A DNA stretch of 64,000 bases from Diplonema japonicum (taxonomy: Eukaryota > Euglenozoa > Diplonemea > Diplonemida > Diplonemidae). A program made the translations under genes and the position numbers. Below the pieces are notes generated by a model. The model made no database searches, was not told where the DNA came from, and saw only the letters and a list, made by a program, of their open reading frames with translations. Location: NCBI GenBank assembly GCA_964019335.1, contig OZ025697.1, positions 369,571 through 433,570 on the forward strand, written 5' to 3'. Positions 39,216 to 48,850 of this stretch are shown in pieces (the stretch's first letter is position 1; the number at the start of each line of letters is the position of its first letter).

Positions 39216-40243
39216 CCTTTCAGTCTGTCCTCTTTCGTGGTGAAATTCGTTGGTGGTTAGTTGTTTTAAAACTACTCTTTGCCTCAGTTCTGGGGGGGGG
39301 GGGGGGGGGGGTTTCTTTTCTTTTTTGTACCCCTATTTTTTTTCTTTTTTTTTTAGTAGCCTCGGATTTAGTCAGATGGATCAAGGAGGCTTAACGCTGT
39401 TTTATTTTTACGTACATAGAAGAAAGGAAAGAACGAAAAAGAAGAGAAAAAAAAACCCCCTCCTTATGTGTGACAAAGGCAGTACGCCTTTATTATGCAT
39501 TATTCTTCTTCCCCCCCCCCCCCCCGGCGCAACGTGACTCCTTTGGGCACTGATTGAAATCAGTTTTGTGAAAAGAAGGGGGGAAGAAAAAAGAGAGGGG
39601 AAAAAAAGAAAAAAAGGGGGGGGGATACCTACTGGTTCTTCCAAGCAACGGTGCTGTGGTTAGAAACAGAGCAGTCTGTATCCTGATAGCCACGACAATT
39701 GGTTCACCCTCCCCCTCCCCCCCCCTTTTTTTTGTCTACAAGGTCCTTTCCTCTCCTTCCCTTTTTTTGAAAACCTCTTGATGAAGAATGAGGCATAAGT
39801 GACTGACTCCTGTGCAGGAGGGGGGGGGGGGGGGGGGGTAAACTGAACCAAAACCAAAAATATTCCACTATGACAGAAACCGAAGTGGTTGAAAAAAAAA
39901 AAAAAAAAAGTGAGTACATATAAGAGGGGAAAAAAAAGGGCGGGAAAGAGGGTGCCTGCTTGTTCTGTAACCGGTAAGTTAAACAATGCTACCCTCTTCT
40001 CCCCCCCCCCCCCCCCCGGGTTGTGAGGTGAGGGATTAAAGTACTCAGCTTTACGTTAGTAATAGACCCTTGGCTCACCCCACGAATGGAAGAATTGAGA
40101 GGTATATCTAAACCTCATATGTGAAATGCGATTCCCACCTGATATGAACTAGATTTGATTGTTTGTTCGCTTACCGCAGGAACGATTGGGAGGGGAGGAA
40201 GAAGCGTTACCGTAAAACCACTTTAAAGAGACTTCTACAGTAT

Positions 40244-40294
<51 letters not shown>

Positions 40295-41167
40295 TTCTTT
40301 TGTGAAAACGGCAACAAAAAAAGGAAAAAAAAAAAAAAAAGAGGATTTTTGAATTAAGAAACGGGGAAAGGGAAAAAAAAAAAAAAAGAAAACCAAACGC
40401 GTGCTGGTGCAGGTTGAGAAGACATCTTCCCCCCCCCCCTTTTTTTTTAGGTATGCTTTACAAACTTCTGAGGGGGAAAAAAAAAAACTTTATTTTTAAC
40501 CCTATGGGTCATGGGTCGAACATGCTAAAGTCTTGAGATATAAAAATATAAAAAGAAAACCTTCAAATACACGACACGCGAATTTGGATTTTCCAATTCG
40601 AATTGAGTACATCCGCCAAAACACGTTTTTAAAAGTTATTTTGTCCACCATCCACGGAAACCACTTGAAAGGTATTTTCTACCTTCATCACTACTTACCA
40701 ATCCGCAATATGGCACGTCAGAAAAGCTTATTTCTAACTACTTTCCAGATTTTAAAAGAAGCACCCCGTCCTTGCAATAGCATTTCAGCTGCCCGATTGT
40801 GAAAAGGTGGGTTGTTAAGCCCCCCCCCCCCCCCCCCCCAACTCAAAAAAAAACTTTGGTGGAAATGTGAAATCAGGTATCCGTGGATTGTGGAGAATAA
40901 AATTCAGGTTGGGCTTGAACGGTGTAAAATTATGTAAAATGTTTGTTTGATTCGAGAGGGTACATTTGATAGGCCTATGAGTGCCTAAAACCGGGAAACC
41001 CAATTCTTTTTTTTTTTTTTTTTTTTTTTTTTGAGATATCTTTCAGCTCTCGGCAGCTCGAGCTGAAGCATATAAAGTATCGAAACAAATAGCAGATTTT
41101 AATTGGGTTAGGTTAAGTCTCGTGCTTCCTAGCTAGTCCTCTGCTTTTATCCTCCGCTGGTAAATGA

Positions 41168-41204
<37 letters not shown>

Positions 41205-41484
41205 AGCAACAAAACGCATATCCCTTCCTTTATGGTATTGAAGGAAGGATAGAAGGAGAGGAGACAAAATAACACTTAAGAAAGGGACGCTTAAAGGGAA
41301 TTATTAATAATATTTTTTTTTTTTTATGAGCGGGCTTTTCTATCTGTGCTTAAAATATGGAGATTTTTTTTTTTTTTAAACGTTTCAACACAGGGGAGCG
41401 AGATCCGTGTTGTTACTGTGGTAGCTTTTAAAGCATACAAGGTGTGAAGTGGTTCATGTGTTTCATTTTCAGTTCTTCTGATTA
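38879..41484. other. long spacer without supported gene
   Basis: 2.6 kb of homopolymers and A/T-rich DNA, including T runs over 30 bases at 39188, 40252 and an A run of ~35 at 41169. A degenerate copy of the mobile-element end motif (CACTATGACAGAAACCGAAG) lies at 39863-39890. A short open plus-strand frame near 40533-40802 is A/T-rich and has no motif; I do not call it. Confidence 0.5.
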
Positions 41485-44109
41485 CTATAACGGGCTGCCA
41501 GATTGCCTGCGAGGCCAAGTTAATTCAGGAAGCTCAAACCCCCCAGAAAGAGAGAGGCTGAGATCACCACCTGTCTCCTTGACCACCCAGCCGTCAGGGG
41601 TCGTGAGGAGGGTGTCTATCTTCTGGGTGGTGAAGGGTCGAGGGAGGGACAGGTCGCCTTGAAGGATTGCCACAACCTTCAGAAGGGAGGGATCCTTCTC
41701 AGAGAGTGTCTTGAGAGCTGCTATATTCCTCGAGGCGAAAGCATCTTTGTACAGAGGGGACCAGGAGTCGGGGACGGGGCCATCGAAGATGTTCCACACA
41801 CCTTGCACAAGGGCGAAAGTTTGCAGGTTCAGCTGATAAACTGTCATCCCATCCCATGTGTCGATTGGACGCGTGTGTACTTGCAGAGAGGTGTCCAGGA
41901 CTGCACTTTTGTCATTACTTTCCATTGGCAGGATGCAGCTGCCCCTCCGTGTGCTCCCTTCTAGGGACATTGTTCTGCTGTCGCCACCTACAATGAGGCA
42001 ACAAGTCCCGAAGCTCGCAGCTGCATCGGCCAGTGCCCTGCTCACCTCCACACACCCACCGATTGTTGTCATGAAGCGCTGCTTCGTATTTCCCATCATC
42101 CCATGCAGGACACGGCCCCCACACAGTCCCACCGTCACCTGCCCTGCCCACCCTGACCCCTCAAGTGCCACGTGAACGTTTGATACGAACTTCGCCGACT
42201 GTGCCGCATGCATCACACACTGCTTGCTGGTGTTCCACCCGACAAGAACTGTGCCGCTGCACAGTGCCGTCACCACCCCGTCCGTCCTGTTCACCCCGTC
42301 CAGCACCACTCCCAGCACCTCCCCCACTGCGTCCACAACGCTTCCGAACTTCGGTATCTCGCTGAACTCGATTCGTGTTGTCCCCATGGTCCCCACAGCT
42401 TGCGTCAGCTTGTTCTTGGTGATACCTTTCCCGTGCTGCGGTGTGGTTCCTTGTCGTTTCAGAGTTGCTTGTGAGCTTGACTGATCGCTTGTCACGTGCT
42501 TCCGCTTTTCCTCTGCTGCCCTCTCCAGGTCCCCAACACGTTGTTTGAGCTTCGTGGGAACAAGAAGCACAATGGGGACACTTCCCACCCCCTTCAGGAG
42601 CTGGTGTCCGATCTTCAGTGTTGCAGGGTTTCCTACATCTTGTAGACCTCCAACTTGTTCCAGCTTTTCAAGCACCTCCTCAGTGACAGCAACAGCTCCC
42701 CCGACAGAGACTGCCTCCACCCTTGCTGTCTTGTTCACTGTGGGTCCCATGTAGTCGGTCCTCCCTGTTGTCGGGTTCACCTCCAGACGAGCCGGTCCGG
42801 TGTGTACTCCAATCCTCACCCGCAGCCCCTTCCAAGCCCCCCCACAGGCCTTGCAGAGAGGGTGTTCCAAGAGGGACGAGGGCCACGGTTGTGCCACAAG
42901 CTCTTCTTGCGCCATCAAGCTGAAGCGGACTGCATCCTCCACAGCATCAAAGGCCACCATGAAGGCATCCCCGATCGTCTTCACCTCGTACCCGTTCGTC
43001 CTGTAGATGCACTCCCGCATCGCCTGGTTGTGCAAGTCCATCGCAGTCCGCATCGCAGTCGTGTGCTTCTCCCAGATGTCTGTCGATGACTGGATGTCGG
43101 TGAAGGCGATTGTCACTGACCCTTCCCCACCTGTCCCAGGGGGAGTCTGCCGCACAGGGTAATGCTTGAGCAACGCGCAGACCTCGTCTTCCTCCATGCT
43201 GTGCAGGTCGGTGGTGCTGTCAGAGAGGTGTGAGAAGAGGGCATCAGGGAGGTAAGGTTTGTAGAGCTTCAGGTTTGCGATGAGGGAGAGGAAGGCCTCT
43301 TGCAGCTCACTGGAGCCCCCTTTTTGCCCCCTCAAAAGGTGGTGTTCAGCTGCATCGAGATCGAACTTCACGAGGGACGCAGCAACACGGTTCGCCATGT
43401 TCACGTCCTCCTCAGACTTCTGCTGCTCGGAACGCATTCCGTGCGCGAAGTTGCGTGTCATCACGAAGTCGCCGAAAAAGGTGAGGAAGCGTATGATGAG
43501 GACGCGTATGAACCAGTAGCTGTCCTGAGCCTCGCGAGGGCTGCTGTCAGGATTGTAAGAAGAAGGGACGATGTCGTAGAGGCCGAAGCGGAAGCCTTCT
43601 TCGGTAGTCTTAACAGTGATGTAGAGAAGGATGGCCGCGCAGGTGAAGGCTGCGGTGGTGTCGCGGCAGCAAGTGAGCAGCAGAACGTCCATGACCAGGA
43701 CGGCACCTGTCCAGCTGTCGTTCTTACCGAAGGAAAGGATGTCATCGAAGAGGAAGAGCGTCATGCCGATGGAGATGATGAAGAACTCTGCGACGCCCAC
43801 TGGGCAGGTCTTCGTGTGGACAACAAAGGAAATGAAACAAAGCGACAACACGACACGCACCCCCGACATGAACAGGGCGTTGTACCAGTTGGTGGCAATA
43901 AGGCTGAGGACTCCGACAGCAATGGAAGCAGAACAGATAACCAGCACCAGGGGGAACAGAATACGTTTCCTTGTTCGCTGAGGCGTGTCGTCATCAGGAT
44001 GCTCCACCCATGACATCAGCCATCTGTAGAAGCTCTGAGGTGTTGCGCCTTCTGAAAGACCACTCTCAACATCGTAACGATTGTGGACGTGGTCTGGACT
44101 GCTGGCCAT
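41485..44109 (-). CDS. class III nucleotide cyclase, membrane type, copy 1
   Basis: Predicted 874 residues. About six membrane helices lie at ~48-218. After a helical linker (~225-300) comes the catalytic domain (~328-505): FTDIQSSTDIWEKH with the first metal Asp, YEVKTIGDAFMVAFDA with the second, and LRVRIGVHTGPARLE. The order and wording match receptor-type adenylate cyclases of trypanosomes. A second cyclase-like domain (~595-740) lacks the metal aspartates. It probably makes cAMP; cAMP versus cGMP choice is not proven. Paralogues lie at 48851, 53356 and 58746, all in the same direction. Confidence 0.85.
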   Translation of the reverse strand: MASSPDHVHNRYDVESGLSEGATPQSFYRWLMSWVEHPDDDTPQRTRKRILFPLVLVICSASIAVGVLSLIATNWYNALFMSGVRVVLSLCFISFVVHTKTCPVGVAEFFIISIGMTLFLFDDILSFGKNDSWTGAVLVMDVLLLTCCRDTTAAFTCAAILLYITVKTTEEGFRFGLYDIVPSSYNPDSSPREAQDSYWFIRVLIIRFLTFFGDFVMTRNFAHGMRSEQQKSEEDVNMANRVAASLVKFDLDAAEHHLLRGQKGGSSELQEAFLSLIANLKLYKPYLPDALFSHLSDSTTDLHSMEEDEVCALLKHYPVRQTPPGTGGEGSVTIAFTDIQSSTDIWEKHTTAMRTAMDLHNQAMRECIYRTNGYEVKTIGDAFMVAFDAVEDAVRFSLMAQEELVAQPWPSSLLEHPLCKACGGAWKGLRVRIGVHTGPARLEVNPTTGRTDYMGPTVNKTARVEAVSVGGAVAVTEEVLEKLEQVGGLQDVGNPATLKIGHQLLKGVGSVPIVLLVPTKLKQRVGDLERAAEEKRKHVTSDQSSSQATLKRQGTTPQHGKGITKNKLTQAVGTMGTTRIEFSEIPKFGSVVDAVGEVLGVVLDGVNRTDGVVTALCSGTVLVGWNTSKQCVMHAAQSAKFVSNVHVALEGSGWAGQVTVGLCGGRVLHGMMGNTKQRFMTTIGGCVEVSRALADAAASFGTCCLIVGGDSRTMSLEGSTRRGSCILPMESNDKSAVLDTSLQVHTRPIDTWDGMTVYQLNLQTFALVQGVWNIFDGPVPDSWSPLYKDAFASRNIAALKTLSEKDPSLLKVVAILQGDLSLPRPFTTQKIDTLLTTPDGWVVKETGGDLSLSLSGGFELPELTWPRRQSGSPL

Positions 44110-44199
44110 AAACAACCTGTTGGGGTAAGCAAGGGGTACAAAAGGGAAAAAAAAAAAAAAGAAAACACAATTGAAATCAACTTAAAAGAACATATCTGC

Positions 44200-44322
44200 T
44201 AGACTCATGGTTGGGTGTGTGCCGCCGTAGTGAAAGATCACTGCACCTCTTCCGCAGCTGGAGGTTTCCAGCTGTGTCAAGGGTGGTGAGGTCCGCCTTG
44301 TGCAATGAGAATTTTTTTTTTT
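44200..44322 (+). other. candidate structured RNA or hairpin element
   Basis: Two adjacent perfect hairpins: AGTGA-aaga-TCACT (44229-44242) and CAGCTGGA-ggtt-TCCAGCTG (44255-44274). On the plus strand the block ends in a T run of about 12 near 44311. It lies upstream of cyclase copy 1 and has no open frame. T runs are frequent here, so the terminator reading is weak. Confidence 0.3.
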
Positions 44323-44757
44323 TTAAAAACCACTAAACCCACATGTCATATATATATAAGAATTTTTCGGTTTTTGGCCTGTGGGCTCAGTGGTTATATG
44401 TTAATATCTTGCTTGTGACGTAGACCCGTAGAACTACCTTTGAACAATTATAGAAAATAGTGGGCACAGTGATGGCGAAAAAAAAAATGGAAGAAAGGAG
44501 GGGAGAAAAAGAAAAAAAAGAAAAAAAAAAAAAAAAAAAAAAAAGTAACCCTTAAACGCCAATATCGTCCCCAAAGATCTTTCTTCCCCCATTCTTATTA
44601 TGGGTTTTGCGGACTGGCCCTGTGGTTCATAAATGGTGTTCAAAAAGTACTGGGTGTGGGTAGGGGTTACAAAGAGCCTGCATACGACTGGCAAATCATC
44701 AGCGTATTGGGGGAAGGGAGAATATAAAAAAAAAAAAAATAAAAAAAAAAAAAAAAT

Positions 44758-44802
44758 AAAAATGGGGCTTTGATTGCAACACTAGGTGGCGTTAAGCGTG
44801 CA
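44758..44802. repeat. 45-bp repeat related to 45358-45402
   Basis: Shares AAAATGGGGCTTTG and GGCGTTAAG(C/T)GTGCA with the end of the element relic beginning at 45356, so it is likely a solo or truncated end of the same subfamily. The G+C-rich DNA that follows, to about 45060, may be its decayed body. Confidence 0.5.
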
Positions 44803-45091
44803 ATGAAGCACAAACTACCTACTTGATTACAGGGGGCGCTCCTCGGCCGAGCAGTAGCTTCTGCGTTCCGCGTCGTGTCCTTAATGCGTGCGGTGTGCTC
44901 AACCCTAGCCGGGGCGTCCCGGGTAACCAAGATTCTGCGCTCGTGCAGTTTGCTGCCTGTTCGTCACCCTGAGCATCTGCGTTACGTTCTTCCACTCGGG
45001 CGCTACCGGTGATGACCGACGAGGAGGTCAACAGCGAACAACACATCTGAGGTACTTCTTATATTTCCATGTTATCCCCACCACCTTGAAA

Positions 45092-45134
45092 AAACTCAAA
45101 GTGCAGGACAAACCCCCTCATGGAGGGCCGCCCT
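45092..45134 (+). repeat. 43-bp repeat, copy 2
   Basis: Second copy of the block at 34661-34703. The hAT-like MITE is inserted at its right end. Confidence 0.7.
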
Positions 45135-45138
45135 GGGT

Positions 45139-45282
45139 CTATGCTGGCAGGAAACGTGGAAACGTTTCCGTTCCCGTTTCCATACTTTTCAAAATTCTTA
45201 TGGAAACGCGTTTCTTGGAACATACGTTTCCGTTTCCCTTTTTTTCAAAAAATGCATGGAAACCGTTTCCATGCCAGCATAG
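45139..45282. mobile_element. hAT-like MITE with 8-bp target duplication
   Basis: 144 bp bounded by inverted repeats CTATGCTGGCA (11 perfect bases, then GGAAACG after a one-base difference). It is flanked on both sides by the exact 8-base direct repeat CCCTGGGT (45131-45138 and 45283-45290). The interior is almost entirely made of GGAAACG and its complement, repeated many times. Short TIRs and an 8-bp duplication are the mark of the hAT superfamily. Confidence 0.85.
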
Positions 45283-45355
45283 CCCTGGGTGGGTTGGGGG
45301 GGGCTATCTATTTATTAAAAAAAAAAAAGAGGAACTTGTCGTTGTTTGTTTGTAA

Positions 45356-46625
45356 AAAAAAAATGGGGCTTTGGTACACTATTTGGCGTTAAGTGTGCAG
45401 CGTGGTGGTGGGTCTATCTTGTGTTGTTTCCCTTCTGTGTCGCTGCATTCTTATCGGCAGATGGGGTGGGAATTCTTCGGGTTGGTTCGAGGTAGGTCGG
45501 CACGAATTTATTGTTCCAGTCGTCTCTCCCCGGTGAGCCGGTTGCGAGTCGCTGTTCGAGGATGAAGCGCACCTTGTCGTATGATGCGAAAGTGGGTCTG
45601 CAGGTATACCCTCGGATCCGTTTGTTTGCACCAATGGATCGGAGGGAGGATGTCAAGGAGGGTTTCCCGGGGATAGGAGGGGATCGTGCTTTCTTTTCGG
45701 CCACCTCTGACAGTTTTGTCAAGACTCTAGCTAGCCGGTTTGCACGCTTGCGTACGTCAGCTGTTTTTTCCATGATTAGCTGTTTGGCCGTGGCCTCAAA
45801 GTCGAGTGCGAGCTCTATCCTTGAGACTGAACCGTGTGTGCTCCACTGCAGCATGCGAAGCCATTTGAGCACTTCTGGGACAATCGTATCCCCATGGAAG
45901 TGTTTTAATCCGTTGCACTTGTACCCGTCCAGGCTTGGCACCGGTGGTCTGTTCCAGGGAAACCTTTCCATTGCGGTCTTCTTCGATTCTTGCTTTGCGC
46001 TCACCCTCCTGAATATCGCGAGCAGCATTACTGAATTATCTCTGGCTTTTCCGTCTTACATTCCAGAGGGATGATGCCGTGTAGTGCAAGGCAGCGAGTG
46101 ATCCCCTCTTGTCTGTATGCATGCATTGCAGGGGCGAATTCAGGTGCAACGTGTACCTCTTCGTGTGCCTTGCATTTCCAGAAAGTGTATGGTGTATTCG
46201 TCTTGCGTGGTGAAAATTGCCTCACACCCCATACACTGTACCTCTGGCTCGACGATCGGGTAGCTGCGGAACATGGCACCCGTGATCATCCTTAGGCCAA
46301 GTCGTTCCTCTTGCACGGTCGTGGCTTTCTTCCGCACCTCATTTGTGCGGACTTCGTCAATTGCACGGCAAAAAAAAAAAAAAAAGGAGGGTGCTACACC
46401 GAGGCAAAGGTGTAGATAACGTGAAGCAGTGAAGCAAAGGGGGAAAGAAAACGGACCGGAGAAAAAAAAAAGGGGGTGGGGTTCAGATGGGAGAGAAGCA
46501 GGGGGGGGGTTTTTTTTCTCTCTGAGGCTTGTCACCCAAATGAGCCTACAGTTCCAGCATTTTTTGTTAAGAATGTCAGCAGCTTCTAAATTCGTCCGGA
46601 AAAAAAAAGGGGGGAGCAAATATCC
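45356..46625 (-). mobile_element. relic of unclassified coding element, divergent subfamily
   Basis: Contains the decayed counterpart of the protein at 56643-57806. Shared blocks are WLRMLQW..SVSRIELALDFE, LRSIGANKRIRGY, CLALHGIIP, LGLRMITGAM, and a final TQKGNNTR matching PQKGSIIR. It is broken by at least two frame changes. Confidence 0.65.
45414..46619 (-). pseudogene. mobile-element protein, frameshifted
   Basis: Three overlapping minus-strand frames (46619-46140, 46279-46028 and 46028-45414) together cover one ancestral protein. Near 46200 an apparent C-x2-C-x12-H-x6-H zinc finger (start CMGCEAIFTTQDEY) is split by a single extra base, after which the frame changes. I do not recognise the domain carrying the ELALDFE motif; no reverse transcriptase, DDE or tyrosine recombinase motif is visible. 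Confidence 0.55.
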
Positions 46626-47381
46626 GATTATTTAGCACCAAAAAGCAGGAAAAAAAAAGGAAGAAGAAAAGCAAGTTGACAATTTCTTTTTTTTTTCTTC
46701 TTCTTTTTTCTCTGCCCTTCAAACGCACGCCTTCTTAACCTTTTCTCAAGGCAGTAATGGGAGGTTTTTGTGTAACAAATAACAGCCTACAACAACAACA
46801 AAAAAAAAAAAAAAAAAAAAAAGAGAGAAACCACAATCCGCTGAGTTCTTTTTTTTTTTTCTTTCCTCTAAATGAAAAATATACAGGAGACATAATCATA
46901 GAATTGGTGCAGACAGAGAAAACAAAACAGATACTTGTTACCCAACAAATCACTTTTTCGAAGTCTAGCACCTGGCTTTTATGCCATTTTGATGTTTTTG
47001 TTGGTAATAAATAGCTATAAAAAAAGAGAGAAAGATATATATTCAGCCCCCCCCCCCCCCCCGATTAGGTGGGTTTAACTTTAGAATTATTTAGATTGAC
47101 GGACCCATAGAGAAGAAAGGCTAAGCTGGTGACCCTTACTGCAAACCAAGAGTAAGACTCTGGCAAGCAAGCAATGGATGTGGGTCAAAAGAAACAGAAA
47201 AAAGAGAAAATGAGATAAAGGAAGTCCCTGTTTTTAGAATCCTACTTTATCTTATTTTTTTTTTTTTCATTTTTCGTTTTTCTTTTTTTCTTCTTCCAAA
47301 TCTCACAATCAACCCGATTCATGGCCGGGCAGTACTTGAGCTATAAGACTCGAAAACAAAAAAAAAAAAAAAGAAAAAAAG

Positions 47382-47416
<35 letters not shown>

Positions 47417-47696
47417 AATAATAATAAGAATCATCTGTATTTCACGCGTTGGGGTGAGCGTAGGAAAGGGTACGATGCAAGAGTGTCACAAGAGCTCAAG
47501 CTAATTTATTGTACCTTCTTAGGGGAGAGAGGTGGGTTCAGGTATGACCAGAAAGCAAAAGTTCCTCAATGCAGTTAAACTCGGATATATTTTTTTTTTT
47601 TTTTGCTTTTTCCTTTATTCGAGCCTGTGGAAATTGCTCTTTCTTTCTCTGTTATTTTTTTTTTCTTTCTTCCCCCTTTTACTTTCTTCCCCCTTT

Positions 47697-47737
<41 letters not shown>

Positions 47738-48149
47738 GTCTTTGAGGGAACCTGCAGTATGTGACAGGATCGCCTAACGACAATCAACTCATCTAGTGTT
47801 TGATCCCTTCTGTCGTGGTAGTGCCTTAAAAAAAAAAAAAGTCAGTGATCTACCATGTATCAGTATTCAGTTGTGCCTCACAGCTTATCTTTTTGGTACC
47901 ACTGGCCCTCTTGAAAAAGGGGGGGGGTTTTCCCCCCCCCCCCTCCCCCAACATCTGGAAAAGAAAAAAAAAAAAGAAAGAAACAAAAGGCGGCACATGA
48001 GCATCGCTGTTCTCCTCCCCCCCCCCCCCCCCCCCCCCTCGTGGGCTGAGTGATGTGCTTAAGTTCAGCGCGAGGTCGTTTGGTGCTTGCATATGAAAGG
48101 AAAGCTCGCATAAGGCGAAATTCGCAGGGGAATAAAAAAAAAAAAACAA

Positions 48150-48184
<35 letters not shown>

Positions 48185-48370
48185 TCTTGTTTGGCGCTTT
48201 CATTTGTTTATGCACATTAGCGTTATCTAACCTGATTAAACTACTTTGTGCGCTGCCAGTAACAACTACATTTTCTTTAGTCACGACAAAAAAAAGAAGA
48301 AGAAGAAGAAAAAGAGCAAAAAATACAATTCGCCCCAAGACGCGGTCCCCTCATATCATTTGTGTCATAC

Positions 48371-48402
<32 letters not shown>

Positions 48403-48429
48403 TCCTTCATTTTATACAAAAATTAGGGA

Positions 48430-48465
<36 letters not shown>

Positions 48466-48850
48466 CCACTTGAATTCTCCGGCAACACATCGTGCGCTGC
48501 ATCAGTCGTTTTGTCAGGATGGCTCCAGAGATAGGGAAATCAGGGCCTGTTTTGTTTTCTTTTTTTGTTTTGTTTTGTTTTGTTTTTTTTTTTTAATTCT
48601 TGCTCTTTTTGTGACATGGAAAGAGGTACTCGAGGCGCAAATAAGGAGGAAGAAGACAAAAAAAAAAAGATACAATAGAAAAAAAAAAAAAAGAAAGAAA
48701 AAAACAACAATAAACAAAAAAGTGGGATCTGAAAGGAAGAACACGAAGAATGAAAGAAAAAAAATGAGATAAAAACATCAAACAACTGGAGTGGTGTAAA
48801 ACTTTTTCATACTAGTCATGTAACTACTCTTCCCCACCCCGGTAGTTGGG
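46626..48850. other. long spacer without supported gene
   Basis: 2.2 kb of homopolymers and A/T-rich DNA, including a ~35-A run at 47700. No frame has a recognisable motif. The motif ACTAGTCATGTAAC lies at ~48812, just after the stop of cyclase copy 2. Confidence 0.5.
48151..48182. repeat. (GA)n microsatellite
   Basis: About 32 bases of GA dinucleotides with one or two interruptions. Confidence 0.85.

Noticed and set aside
40533-40802. 89-codon plus-strand frame
   Set aside because: A/T-rich, on the opposite strand to all genes, without any motif.
48151-48182. GA repeat as a regulatory GAGA site
   Set aside because: A simple microsatellite is a sufficient explanation and no GAGA-factor evidence exists here.
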